64,000 nucleotides of DNA from Simmondsia chinensis (GCA_018398585.1 JAGTTD010000007.1:35182911-35246910), one strand, 5' to 3'. Counted from the first letter of the stretch, positions 9,601-21,129 are shown. Numbers and translations are program-made. Notes: generated by a model from the sequence alone, not told the origin.

Positions 9601-12600
9601 ATGCTTTTAAAAATATGGAGGGTAAATTGACATAATATGTAAAGTATAGAGTCCTTTGGTATAAATAACCCTTTATGTTATATTTTATATTTCTAATGAT
9701 ATAACCTGCAGGCTTTACATGTGTTCAAAATAAAAATAATATAATAAAGTTTAAAAATGATATTATATTAATCAAATTTTTAAAAAGAATATTTTAGTAA
9801 TTACCTTTTACAAATTAATAAAGTTAACATAAAAACACTAAAACAACATAAAGCAACATTTTCAATGCCCCAAGGGCTCCCGCTTAAGCAGGGTTTGGAG
9901 GGGTGAATGTATACAGCCTTCCCCTTCAGGCGAGAACCCTCAATCTGAGGGGTGCAATACAAGGACTTTCCAGGAGGTCACCCATCTTTGTACTAATCTC
10001 GCCTAAGCACGCTTAATTGCGGATTTTTAATAGGATTCAATGCTTGCGTGTTGGCACCCTCTTAGGTTAACATAAAAACGCTACTAAAGTCAATATCTTT
10101 ACCGTTCCAGAACTTGTATACGTCCAGTATATCCATCTGCATAACAACATTGAAAGATGAGAATGAAACGCATACATGAATCTTAACCTAACAATTTAAA
10201 ATCTCATAATAGAATTTCTACAATAAAAAAGCATAAATTTAAATTTAAAACATCATTAATTTAATTATTAATGTAATTTAAGACAAATAATATGATAAAG
10301 ATATCAACCCTTAAAAATTTTGGGGTGAAAAATTCATTAACAAGGGCATCGTAAAAAATAATTATTTTTCGACCATATTTAGTTTAAACAAATTTTAATC
10401 TTTCATTATATGCACAGGGGTGGCGTTCTTATGAGAGTGAGAACGTGAGAGGGGCGAATCCTAGTCCTCCATTGTAATGGACGGCCAAGATTTGTTGAAC
10501 ATTAAAAAAAATTAACAACTTTTGACCAAGATTTGTTGAGTATTTAAAAAAAAAACAATTTTCTTCTCTTTTCTTTTCTTTCTTTTCTGCCCCATGAATA
10601 GGGTATGGGCTGTAAATTATTTTTTTTAATGTTCAACAAATTTTAGCCGTCTATTACAATAGAGGGTCAGGATTCGCCCCCTCTCACGCTCTCATCCTCT
10701 CATAAGAACATCACTCTATGCAAGAGCGGGTGCTCGAAAAGATACTAAAAAATATTTTTAAGATTAGCTTCCAAAAAATGCTATTTATCCAAATGACATT
10801 TAAGTCATCTTTAATATTTTTTATTCTTTTTTTATTTTTAAACTTTTTAAAAAAAGCAAATATCAATGTAAGCTTTTCAATACATGTATGTATGTTTATT
10901 TATTTAAAATTCATAATATTTGTATACTTATAACAAATAAATTAAATTATTTATACACAAACTTAGACTTTATTATTAGAACTCTTTAATTATATTCATT
11001 TGTTCATATAATGTCGAACGTAAACTAATACCATCGAATTAATATTGAAAACACCATATAATATGTTAAATTAAATTATTTAATTGAAATTTTTACATTA
11101 AATTATTCCTTAAATTATATTTTTAATTATTACTAGGCATTCAATTTTTTGAAAAAGAGTAAAAAAGAATAAAAAATAACATAAATGTTATTTGAGTAAA
11201 TATTTTTTTCGGAATGTTAGTTTTGAAAATATTTTTCTTTTATTATTTGGACACTAGCTCCAATGCAATGACTATAATTTAAAATATCTAAAAATTTTAA
11301 CTTTATAATATCTAAATAATTTGAGAAAATTATTATTATGAAAACAAAAATTATTATTGCTAAAATGATAACATGACTTACTGTAAATAATAGTCATAAA
11401 ATTACCTTAAAAATAATAATTTTTCTCTAATTATAATATTACCGCATTTTTATAAAGACAATAATTAAATTATGTTATTAAACATTACATTGGAAATATT
11501 TGAATGCATAATTTTAAATCCATAATACAATAAAGAAAGGAAAAGACAAAAATATCACTATATATTATTATTTACAAGCAACATTTTTAGGGCCCTAAGG
11601 GCTCCCGTGTAAGCAGGGTCTGGGGTGGATGTACGCAGTCTTCCCCCTTCAGGTTACTACTCTGAAGAGAGGTTGTTTTCGAAAACTCCCAACTTGAGGG
11701 GTGCAACACGAGAACTTTTCAGAAGGTCAGTCATTTTGGTACTATTCTTATCCAAGCATGCTTAACTTTAGAGTTCTAATAGGATCCGGTACTTGCGTAT
11801 TGATAAAACTTTTCGATACTATATATTATTATTTATGATGGCTTTAATTACGTCACTAATGTAAATGTCCTTACGTCAATTATAGATATTTGCCATACCC
11901 CCTTGTCAATGTCATTTTACACGTTTTTTAATGCATAAAATATATTTGCAAAAACATATAGTCTTTATTTAATTTTTTTTTTGAACAGTACAAACGCCTT
12001 AAAGGCAGAAAAAGGGGGGATGCCGGGCCTCGAACACTGGATCCCGTGGGTGGCAAACGCCTACCCAACCATTTGGGCCAGGAGGGCTTTGGCTCTTTAT
12101 TTAATTTATGTCATAAATAGTCTCCATATAGGGTTGATGATAGAAATGGCAGTTAGGCCCGAATTTTTCAGATATCCATCATATTCGATCTATTTATGAC
12201 TGATTTAGATGCGAAAAATAAATTTTAAATAAATTTGAATTTAGATGCTGATAAATGAGTTTTGAATCGGGGTTTGATTTGGATGGCAATAAATCTAACC
12301 TAGACTTGTCCCAAATTCGACTTGAAATTATATTTAGTGTATAAAGATTATTGGTTAAGAGTTTTCTGAGTAATTGTCTAATATTATATTACTATAATTA
12401 TAAATATTAGATAAAAAAGAAAAAGACGTAATAGTTAATCTAAATATTAACTTTAAATGTACAATTATTACATTATTATTATATATATTAATAAATAAAT
12501 TACAATATTATAATTTTTTTTAAGTTTTAAATGAGTTATAGATTTAAATCGAGTATCTGTTTCATCCAATACATTTAGATTTGGGTTAAATTTTTATAAA

Positions 12601-15600
12601 ATAAATAATTTTTTTTAGATTCGGTTGGGGGGCATGGATCAGATGTACCACTGCTAATTATGCTGCGTGTGTTCTTGACAAAAATACCCATCTTTCTTCT
12701 GCCCTTTAATTGCTTGTCTGCATCTTTTACTCTTTTTTTATTATTTTATTTGTTTTTATATTTTATAGCATAAATATATTAATTATTTAGATATACATAT
12801 ATAAAAAGGAAAGGAACATATTCAGTGCCTCAAGGACTCCCGCCTACGCAGGGTCTGGGGGGAGAGGATGTACGCGACCTTCCCCCTTCAATAAAAAGGA
12901 AAGGAACATATCCAGTGCCTCAAGGGCTCCCGCATACGCAGGGTCTGGGGGGAGCGGATGTACGCAACCTTCCCCCTTCAGGGTGTCAACCTGAAGAGAG
13001 GCTGTTTTTCAGTGCTCCCAACCTGAGGGTGAGGACTTCCCAGGAGGTCACCCATCTTGGTACTACTTTCGCCCAAACACGCTTAAATTCGGAGTTCTAA
13101 TGGGATCCGGTGACGGCGTGTTGATACCCTCATATATACTATAATTAAAAGATAATTAACTATAAAACTAAAATTAATTAATTAGTCATTATAATTATAG
13201 TTTTATTTTATATATATTATATTAATTTTTTTCCTTTTATAAAATATAAGTCTTTCACTTAAACTGTAAAAAAAAAAAAAAAAGTCTTTCACTTGAAGGT
13301 AACAAATCCGTCTCGACTCAGAAATCTAACAGGATCAATACGTAATTCGACCTAATCTAAAACGACAATTTGCCTTAAATAATTAAGTCAAAAATTGAAA
13401 TGACCTGACCTAAATTCACCCAACTCACTTTTCACTTAACTTAAAAATCACCGGATATTCAATTTGGCCTTATTTGACTCACCATTGACCTGAACCATCC
13501 TGACCAAAATTTCACACAAATTCAAATCATTGCCATTCCTAATAGAGGATAAGGTTGTGTACATTTCATATTTCCTATGCCAAGCCATAGCGGGGAGTCT
13601 CCCTGAGGCCGTGAGTTTATTATTGTTGTTGATAAAAATCAAAAGAATTTTCAATACATATGTATGTGTAATCTTTAAACTTATAATATTATTTAGATTA
13701 TAAAAAATAAATTAAATTGAATTAATTTAATTTAAATTTTTAGTAAATAATTTAATTTAATTTATTTTTTATAATTAAGAAAATATTATTATTTACACCA
13801 GAGGTCTTTTTACATTACTTATTATGTTAATTTAGTATTTATACTTTTAATTGCGTCAATTTAGTCCCAGAATAATTGATATTATTTCAATTTGGTCCTT
13901 AGAATAAAATTTATGTCAAATTTTTAATAAATATTTTAATAATTCGGCTATAAGTTAGTTTACAATGAGTCAAGGGATGGATTTTTAATGGATTACTTGC
14001 ATCTAACGTGATTGTACCTTTAAAAATTATGTTAATAACTTAGATTGAATGATCAAATTGACACAATATGAATTATAGAGAAATTAAACTGATATAATTA
14101 AAAATATAATAATTAAATTAATATAATAAGAAAAGTATAAACATCTTAGGTGTAAATAACTCTTTGAAAAATTATTCATGTATTAAAAGTTGGGCACTAA
14201 AATTCAATTTTCTAAAAAAAAAAAATAAAAAGCTAAATAATAACATAAATATCATTTAAAAAAATATTTTTATTAAAAGTTCATTTTAAAAATAGTTTTT
14301 AATTTAATATTATTTCGGGATTTGGCCCCACCATAATTCTATTTGGGGGGGGGGGGGGGGGGTGCCCCCACCTACTATCGGCCTTTAAATTCCAATAACA
14401 TAATAGAAAGATACCGTAAAATTATAATATATATTTTTTTGCTAATACTTATACCAGAACAAAAATATTAACATTAAAGTATTTTCTTAAAATTTTTTTG
14501 ATTGGAATTTTACAAAAATTTAAGTCTACTATTTACTATAAGTTATATTATTACTTTGATAATAATATATTTTGTCCTAATAATAATAATACTATTTTTT
14601 TTAATTCTTGTCCTAACAAATTAATACTTATTTTTTGAATTATGTCATTTTGGAAATTTATTTTAATATAATATTTTTATTGTTAAATTTTCACCGAGCC
14701 TTTTAGGCCTAATTTATGGAGTTGGTATTCATGAGATCCACATATAATCTTAAGCGAGTTTTCATCTTAAAATTAATTGACAATAGGTAGAGTAACCTAC
14801 AAGACTTATAAATTAATTTTTTACTCTCACAACTCCATGTAGGATTCATATTCAACTCATATGTGGAGTTCTTACTCTTAATCTCTCTCTCTCTCTCTAT
14901 ATATATATGTTTATATATTTGTCTAAATCACAAAATTAATACCGAATTCACGTGAGGACCATCTTGCGACTATTTATGAATAGAAACTAGCTTGAAATAA
15001 TTTAAGTATATAATAACCTACAATATAAATAATGCTTTACTTTAAAAACATAATCTACCTATCCAAAAATAAAAGGAAAAAAAAATCTAGGGCAATTACG
15101 ATATTATTTTTTGTTTGTAATTTTTATTTTTGAGAAACTAAGAATTTTATATTTTAAAATTATTTTTTTGTTTTTATTTTTGTTACAATTATAATAAAAT
15201 TAAAAAAAATAAATTTTAAAACATCATTTTCAATTTTCAAAGAAAATTTAGTTTGAGGTTTGGTATAAATTTAAAGTATTCTTTGAACATAAAAAATATA
15301 TTTTACATATCTGAAACACTTTTTAAAATATTTTTAATATTTTTTTATTAGTCAAAATATTTTTAAAAATATTTAGAACATTTTTAAAGATTTAAAATAT
15401 TTTTTCAAAATTTAGAGAACAATTTAGCTTTTTAAAATGTAAGTATCAAAATTTTTTAGACAATTTTTAAAATTGGAGTTAGGTAAAGAGTACTTGAAAA
15501 AACATTAAATTAAAAATAAAAATATGTCATGAAAAACATTTTAAAACCCCATTTACCTAAAAAATATATTATCCAATCTCAAATTACTTGAACAAATTTT

Positions 15601-18600
15601 TTTATTGCTAAAAATTATAAACAGAAAATGATATAGATACCTGCCAATGGTGCTTGACGATGGATTTGGTGAGAGCAGCGTTCTCATAGGCAAGTTTGGA
15701 GGCCATGATCGAGAGTGCCCCGTTATAATTTGGGTGACCAATCTTGATTTTTGGGTCCAGTTTTTCAAGCCTTGTGTCTAGATACGCTATTAGTGATCTG
15801 AATGTCTCACTTTCCGCATCTGGTATTTTTACCTTTCCTACATTTATTACATACTCTGTCAGTAAAATAGGTGTATGATACATATATATTTTAGACATAT
15901 ATTTGTACTTTTTTTTTTTTAACTTAAAAGAGCATTTTACAGTACGGAATTTAGTGTGTCTTGAAATATTGTTGTTTTTATTTTGTTTCGTGCTTCTTTT
16001 TAAAAGCATGTGATGTATTATTAAGGATTTCATCTTCTTATTACTTAAAAAGAGCGTTTATGTATAGTTTCCAATAATATATAGAATATGAATTTTCTTG
16101 ATGTTAGTTGTATAATACACTAGGGTTTTTTAAAAAAAAACCAGTTAGATTTTCTAATTTTTTAATATCACATCTATATTTTCAAAATTTTTTAATGTCA
16201 CATTTTAATGCTATTAATACTGTTAGTTCTTGCTAATGTGTATTTTTTTAAAAAGAAGAATAATTTGAAAATTCGAATTTAAATTCAAAATATTTTAGAT
16301 ATTTTTTAAAAATATTTTAATCTAAAAAATTTTGTAAATATTTTTAAAAATAATTTTTAAATTTTAGAAAATATTTTTTTAAATTTCATGTCAGCAAAAG
16401 CTAATGGATATTAACAGCATCACATTTAGGTATGACATTGAAAATTTTTTTGTAGTTTAGGCATGACATTAAAAAAGTAGAAATTCTAGTTATTTTTTGA
16501 AATTGAACATAAAATTTGGGTGATTTTTAATAAAAATCAAATACACTATTATAATATGAATTTGTATTTTTCTCATTTAAAAATAAATGATAGTAAAAAT
16601 AAACAATTCCTACATTTCCTAAATTAAATATTTATATTCTATATTTAATTAAATTTGTTGCTTTAACTCTCAATTGATTGTACCAACTATGTGTTATGCT
16701 TCTGCAATTTCTATTATGACTAATATTATCCTTTACTTTTATATGCCAACGAACTTTTGACTGAAACTTTCGTGTATGAAACTGAATAATACAAGAACGA
16801 ATTAAATTTTCTCTAATTTACTGTATTTTACTGTAAAATGGGAACTACAAACACCGTTGTTCTTAATTACCTTATCAATAATAAGCTTTTTGCATTGGTT
16901 TAGCGGCTAAAATTTTCGTTTACTTTAGAATAGATCCTAAAATTGTAGCTCATCAATCACTTCTCTTCTAGTTGCTGTACCGGATTAGAAAAAATTATTT
17001 TTTCGATAATTAGCGAAAAGATCTCAATACAGAAGTCGGCATCCAACAAGAGTAGAATCCGAGAATCACACCAAAGTGTAGAAGAGATTAAAAGAAAAAA
17101 AAAAATCAAACTCTTGCCCTTTATAAAAAAGACTAGGGCTGCGTATATTTTTTGGGATAAATTGTAGAAAACTCAACCGTCTTTGCCTCGAAAAGGGAAA
17201 ATCCTCTAACAAAAAACCGAACACTTTATCCCATCATGTTTCAAAAATTGAAGTTTCAATTTGTATATTGATAACTAAATCTATTTTTTATGACAAATTT
17301 ATCCCTTGAAAGTCAGGGGTTAAAAAATATTGAGTTTTTTTATTTGTTTTATAGACAATTGTCTTTAAAAGTTGTCATTTTAAACTTAATTGCCATAACT
17401 TTTTAGTTAAAAAATCGCCTTTAAAAGTTTAATATTTTTCAATCAAGCACCTAGATTGATGCCTTCAGTTTTTTGTTAAGCTACACGTGTAATTTACACT
17501 TTCTTATACAAAAAAGTGGAGATATGTTAGTGTGAACTTATTAATTGGTAAAACATTAAACGGAGGTAATTTTTTAAAATAGCATATTTTGATATTTTTA
17601 TTCTAAAAAGAGCACGTAAAAATTTAAAATTATTAAAATAGCACATAAAAATTGAAAATTACCAAACTAGCAAGCTCAGTCAGCATGCCATTGCCACCTA
17701 AGTAAGAATATTTTGGTCATTTTACTTTTTTCAAAATTTAAAAAAAGAAAAGTTTTTTGTAAATTTTTTTACTACTGCAACAACTTTTCACCAAAATGTA
17801 AAAAAATAAAAATGAAATGTTGTCTAAATTTTTAGCATTGTATTATATAGATACTATTATTTGATATGTCTAAATTTATCAAAATTTTAAAATTTATTGT
17901 AAGAAAAAAGTATATTTACTATTATTAGTATTGTTATATATCTAAGATTATATGTTATACAAAAAATTTAGGCAACATTTAATTTTTTTCTTTTTTACAT
18001 TATGGTGAAATGTTGTTCCAACTATTAAAAATAATTTTTTTTTTAATTTTTATAAAAGTAAAATGACCAAAATGCCCTTAGATGGCAATGGCATACTGAT
18101 TTGCGTGCTGCTTTGGTAATTTTTAATTTTCGTGTGCTATTTTAAATTTTTGTATTGCATTTTGGGAATAAAAATGTCAAAATATGCTATTTTAAAAAAT
18201 CACCCATTAAACAGTCTGTATGTATATGTTCGAATCCAACTAAATGCTTATGTGTATAGAGATTAAATCGGTGCGTAAACTTTATAGTATAATGCTTTAG
18301 TAAGTTAAAACCATCATATGTTATGTTTCTCTTGATATTATATATAACCTTAGCAAAATTACACATGAACTTCTATGGGATACTAAAGCATTAATATAGG
18401 TGGCTCATTAAAAATATTTACATTCTTCAAGTTGCTTTTTTGAAAAATTAAAAAAAATTGATGGATAAGTTAAAAATGACAATTTTTGAAGATGGTTTTT
18501 TTTTTTTTTTTTTTTTTTTTGTGTAAAAAACCCTAAAATCTCTAATTTTATTTTAAAATATATTTTTTATTTTTAGGCAAAACTTTGAAGAGCTTTTTAT

Positions 18601-19609
18601 TTTTAAGAAAAAAATAGAGAGTTTGCCACACTTTTCCAAAATATCACTCATTTATTTAATTGAGTATCTATTTTTTTTTTTTGTTGAAAAAATACTTTTA
18701 CAAAATAAAAAAGGGGTTGACTCATGGGTCTGACCCAGATCGACCTATCCATCTAGGAGATGGAAACTCGAGAAGAATCAGGTCTGAGATTATTTTCTTT
18801 AGACAGGCTTTGTTCGACTTGCCCTCTTGAAAGTTGGACAAATGTTAAATGAACGGATCACAATGGGTTGGGTCGACCCATTTGCCACCATTAAGTGAAC
18901 CCACACAGCCGCTCCAAAGATTTCAAAAGAAATTGAACTGTCTTAACAATTTAAGATAAAGTGTAAAGACCTCATATCTGTTTACGGATAAAGTGTGAAG
19001 ACCTCATATCTATTTACACTTTTACATGTCCCATTAAATGAATGTCCATTAGGTCTCAAGGATGAATAATCTACGGACAAACGTTAAACCTTATGTTCAG
19101 ATTACGTTCATATCGATAGGGGAGACTAATGTGATTCAAACCCTCCTCTTATACCGTTATATATGAAGAACGCATTTATACTTTACCCAAAAACATAAAA
19201 CTTATAGAAAAACGACACCCGTGTCATATAAAACGACAACATGTCAGAATACCAAGATGATATCCGATACCATAACAAACTGCATGAAATAATTACCTCT
19301 AATGAAATCAAACAAGAGACGAAAGAAACCACCATGAGTAGCAAGAAGACTGAGGAGAACAAGCAAGCAATACCCTCCAAAAGCCAAAGGTTTTCGAATT
19401 AAAAGGAAAAATTTTTGCAAAATTACTGACAAAAATATAATCCATCTTTTTTTAAATCCTCTCAGTTCTTTTCCTTCTGGTGTCAACAAGAACTTTCTCT
19501 CTCCTATTTTATGGGACCATAACAGTGCTACCAGTTCAAAGAAACCGGCTGCTTCCGGTTTCACCACTAGGTAGTCACTGCAGAATCCCTCGTGGTCTTG
19601 GCTCAGCAT
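6657..19609 (-). CDS. OBL1: Triacylglycerol lipase OBL1-type (oil-body lipase, class 3), five exons
   Basis: Exons on the minus strand are 19609-19297, 15855-15641, 10136-10103, 8838-8228 and 6962-6657 (TAG). All introns are GT-AG and all phases agree, giving 492 residues. The length is normal for plant OBL1 lipases, which hydrolyse triacylglycerol and other acylglycerols on lipid droplets. Exon 1 (MLSQDHEGFC...) carries a strongly hydrophobic segment (about residues 62-100) that fits membrane or droplet association. The class 3 lipase core in exon 4 has FTGTNPFD, the nucleophile elbow GHSLGG (Ser about 297) and NDIVPRVPFD (Asp about 361). Exon 5 has PGVSAHGPQDY (likely catalytic His about 454). 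The ATG at 19609 is chosen because a TATA box lies 82 nt upstream, and the farther ATG at 19756 lies before that box. Exon 2 could instead start at 15837, removing six residues. Introns of 3441, 5504, 1264 and 1265 bp are full of SINEs and foldback elements. No stop or frameshift is seen, so the gene looks functional. Confidence 0.87.
7006..7212 (-). mobile_element. 5S-headed SINE copy 5, in OBL1 intron 4
   Basis: On the minus strand it contains CGAAGTTAAGCATGCTTGAG, GGGTGACCTCCTGGGGATTC, GTTGCAACTCTCAGGTTGG, AAGGCTGCGTACATCCAACC and GGGCACTGGGAATGTTGC. The first 30 or so bases of the 5S head are missing. It is in the sense direction of the host gene. Confidence 0.85.
8885..9020 (-). mobile_element. 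5S-headed SINE copy 6, head missing, in OBL1 intron 3
   Basis: Only the 3' part is present, with decayed versions of CATCCTGAAAGGGTACGGG and TGAGGCACTGAGTTTGTTGT and a TTGTTGTTATCG tail. Divergence is higher than in most copies, so this is an older insertion. Confidence 0.7.
9288..9671. mobile_element. Foldback MITE, family B
   Basis: The left end GGTTATTTATGCCAAAG and the right end (reverse complement GGGTTATTTATACCAAAGG) are inverted repeats that continue inwards with TTGTGTCAATTTA-type motifs on both sides. No ORF is present. Related copies lie at 13798-14166 and 53100-53803, and a half copy sits in each unit of the tandem array at 21321-26616. Confidence 0.65.
9841..10065 (-). mobile_element. 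5S-headed SINE copy 7, next to the OBL1 microexon
   Basis: This copy has an 18-bp target-site duplication (9823-9840 and 10066-10083, one mismatch). On the minus strand it starts CCTAAGAGGGTGCCAACACG and carries a diverged 5S block and a truncated core. Its end is only 36 nt from the donor of the 34-nt exon, in sense orientation. Confidence 0.88.
10103..10136 (-). other. OBL1: 34-nt microexon of OBL1
   Basis: Exon 2 ends in phase 0 (HHWQ) and the lipase exon starts in phase 1 (ac-TTC, FQGTNS), so a short exon must bridge them. At 10136 an acceptor TTATGCAG is followed by 34 nt and a GGTAAAG donor. They encode MDILDVYKFWN plus the first base of Asp. This fits the short FYNFWNDFQ-like stretch between the N-terminal part and the lipase core of OBL1 proteins, as I remember the family. 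The exon is flanked by a 5.5-kb intron and a 1.26-kb intron. A SINE body ends 36 nt inside the downstream intron. Confidence 0.85.
10415..10716. mobile_element. 302-bp MITE in OBL1 intron 2
   Basis: Inverted ends share GTTCTTATGAGAG, CGTGAGAGGGG, CGAATCCT and TTGTTGAACATT over about 100 bp. The element is flanked by TATGCA on both sides (10409-10414 and 10717-10722). It has no coding capacity. Confidence 0.7.
11575..11817 (-). mobile_element. 5S-headed SINE copy 8, in OBL1 intron 2
   Basis: A perfect 18-bp target-site duplication (ACTATATATTATTATTTA, 11557-11574 and 11818-11835) flanks it. The 5S part is recognisable but mutated (AAGTTAAGCATGCTTGGATA). The 3' part has GACTGCGTACATCC and CCCAGACCCTGCTTACACG. 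Confidence 0.88.
11976..12093 (-). mobile_element. tRNA-derived SINE, 118 bp, with TSD
   Basis: On the minus strand it starts GCCAAAGCCCTCCTGGCCC, has a box A-like TGGCCCAAATGG and a box B-like GTGTTCGAGGCCC, and ends in a poly(A) run. A perfect 14-bp duplication TCTTTATTTAATTT (11962-11975 and 12094-12107) flanks it. This shows that ordinary tRNA-headed SINEs also occur in this genome. Confidence 0.8.
12141..12656. mobile_element. Probable hAT-type MITE
   Basis: The ends TAGAAATGGCA (left) and TAGCAGTGGTA (right, reverse complement) match the TAG-GTGGCA style of plant hAT inverted repeats, with an AT-rich body without ORF. An 8-bp TSD is not clear. Confidence 0.4.
12801..13129 (-). mobile_element. 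5S-headed SINE copy 9 with duplicated 3' part
   Basis: The segment at 12801-12890 repeats the 3' end of the SINE at 12891-13129. Both start ATAAAAAGGAAAGGAACATA and run to CTTCCCCCTTCA. The right unit is full length with a 5S head (GGATCCCATTAGAACTCC, GTGTTTGGGCGAAAG). This could be tandem duplication of about 90 bp or insertion of a 5'-truncated copy into the tail of an older copy. Confidence 0.85.
13545..13632 (+). mobile_element. SINE 3' end with TTG tail (tRNA-SINE type)
   Basis: GGATAAGGTTGTGTACATTT, then ATAGCGGGGAGTCTCCCTGA and a TTATTATTGTTGTTG tail, look like the 3' domain of Au/TS-type plant SINEs. No 5S part is present. The head is missing or unrecognisable. Confidence 0.5.
13798..14166. 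mobile_element. Foldback MITE, family B
   Basis: The pairs TTGCGTCAATTTAGTCCC / GAAATTAAACTGATATAA and AATTTGGTCCTTAGAATAAA are arranged as in the 9288 and 53100 copies. It is decayed. A run of 18 G follows at 14345-14362. Confidence 0.5.
16123..16539. mobile_element. Foldback MITE, family C, 417 bp, in OBL1 intron 1
   Basis: A perfect 9-bp duplication AATACACTA (16114-16122 and 16540-16548) flanks inverted ends that share TTTTTTAATGTCA, TCTAATTTTTTAATATC and GCTGTTAATA-type motifs. A 9-bp TSD fits Mutator-like elements. A relative lies at 47748-48425. Confidence 0.7.
17155..17345. mobile_element. Fragment of MULE-like foldback family A
   Basis: GGGATAAATTGTAGAAAACTC and TTTATGACAAATTTATCCCTT match the left inverted repeat of the 2238-3265 element in order and spacing. 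The other end is missing. Confidence 0.45.
17564..18205. mobile_element. 642-bp near-palindromic MITE in OBL1 intron 1
   Basis: The ends share TTTTTTAAAATAGCATATTTTGA as inverted repeats continuing for more than 170 bp (ATGGCAATGGCA, TGACCAAAAT). The centre is also self-complementary. The flanks ATTAAACGG and ATTAAACAG form a 9-bp TSD with one mismatch, fitting a Mutator-type non-autonomous element. The transcript of this intron would fold into a long hairpin. Confidence 0.72.
18206..19296. other. 5' part of OBL1 intron 1
   Basis: It holds a 23-T run near 18498, a stretch near 18712-18895 whose GGTTGGGTCGACCCATTTGCC end resembles a hAT-type inverted repeat, and a two-fold 34-bp direct repeat near 18955-19015 (AAGTGT.AAGACCTCATATCT). 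I see no additional exon. Confidence 0.4.
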
Positions 19610-19690
19610 TGTGTATTTTTGACTGGGTACCGGGAAATTAGGGTTTGAGAGTGGAGTGCTACTGCATGGGTTGGGTTGTTTGGCGGGGTT

Positions 19691-19700
19691 GGTATTTATA
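19691..19700 (-). promoter_or_regulatory. TATA box of OBL1
   Basis: TATAAATACC on the minus strand lies 82 nt upstream of the chosen ATG. Transcription would be expected to begin near 19665, leaving a short leader of about 55 nt. No other TATA-like box lies closer. Confidence 0.6.
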
Positions 19701-20387
19701 GGAGAGTGTGAATGTATTGTAGAGACGTGTAATGTCTTTTTTCTTTTACTTTTCAAGGAAAATATAGTTAAATGTGAACATAAAATTTCACGATGAATAA
19801 TTGTGTTTAAAATTTTAGATTAAAATGACATATCTAAAAACAAATTTTAGGCCACATATTCGATTAAAATGAAAAAAAGAGATGATGTTTAAATGGGAGA
19901 AAGATGATATTAGTAGGCAAATGAGTGGTCTATAATATTTCCTCACTATCTCATAAAAGTCAATACGCTATATATATATATATATATATTTAAAGTTTGG
20001 TGTATCATTTTTTTGGTCTATAAATTTTGTGAAATAATATTTTAGCCCGAAAGTTTATATATATTTAATAAAATAGTTCAAAGAATGGTGTTAAAGGGTG
20101 AAAAACTTGCCTTTATTTGTTGGTCATTCCACTATTTCCAAGTTCTCTTATCCCATGCATGAACCGCAATGTAGTCACCGGTGAGATTGATAATGAAGAA
20201 AATATGGATGAGAGGCTTATTTTACAGTACCCTTACACATTGTTGTCTAAATTATTTTATTAAATACATGTAGTTTTTAGACAAAAATATTATTTTATAA
20301 AGTTTATGAAATAATATGCCAAATCTCAAGGTATTATATATATAGTTTACCCCTTTATTCATTTACTAGTGGTTTCCTAGGCAATGT

Positions 20388-20475
20388 TTTTTTTTTTTTC
20401 AATAAATAACGAGCAAGGCTTGGAATACATCAAGCGGCGACCTAGATGAAGGGACCCAAGAGACAGCCAAACCAA
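20388..20475 (-). mobile_element. LINE 3'-end fragment with poly(A)
   Basis: On the minus strand GGGTCCCTTCATCTAGGTCG is followed by GATGTATTCCAAGCCTTGCT and a poly(A) run. The same module, diverged, occurs at 28739-28808. It is read as a 5'-truncated LINE or LINE-dependent element tail. Confidence 0.5.
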
Positions 20476-20512
20476 ACAATAAAAATAAGCAAAAGACCAA
20501 TTACAATCCCAA

Positions 20513-21129
20513 TGTGAGGAAATGCGGAATCCCAATTACTTAATTCGAATCAAATACTATGATCAAACGATAAATAATACAGATAAAAGAGAACAAAAAA
20601 TAAAAATATAATAATTTACGTGGAAACCCCTCTTCAATCGAGAGGGGAGAAAACCACCGGTGGAGATAGAGACTTTTATTAATTTAAGAATAGAAGAATT
20701 ACAATCTACTTCTCTCTCTCTCTTTCTAAAGAATGACGGCGCTCGCTTTGAATTGGATATTGAACACATGAAACCTAGCGCTGTTTTTATAGCCCCATGG
20801 AAAAATAGACTCCCGATCGATTGGGGGGTCCCAATCCATCAGCAATTCTCCGATCAATCGGTGGACCAGCTGGATGTAGGATTTTTCTACGTACATTTCC
20901 CGATCGTTCGGGGTACTCCCCCCTTGCCTCCACTTAGAACTAAATTTTTGAAGCATATTCCTAGCACAGATTAACATCACTACAATAAAGGAAAAAGATA
21001 ATATAGAAAGAGTGGTGGTCTTTCTCAAGAACAAAATAATTCTCAAAGTATTGAGTTTTCGCCATCCCAATTCCAACACAAAGATAAAATCGAAGCTATT
21101 CCTTTCTATTTGCCAACTTATCTTCAACA
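20513..21129 (-). mobile_element. Copia-type LTR, related to the LTRs at 54085 and 56493
   Basis: On the minus strand it starts TGTTGAAGATAAG and ends CATTTCCTCACA. It contains ATCGATCGG-type motifs, TTTATAGC..GGTTTCATGTGTT, TCTCGATTGAAGAGGGG and TTTCCACGTAAATTA. The last two also occur in the LTRs at 54085-54680 and 56493-57107. TTGGGATTG directly after it resembles the primer-binding site of that family, so this is probably a 5' LTR whose body is lost. The flanks do not form a TSD. Confidence 0.6.

Noticed and set aside
19610..19756. Longer OBL1 N-terminus starting at 19756
   Set aside because: This stretch contains the TATA box and the residues do not look like a lipase N-terminus. The ATG at 19609 fits better.
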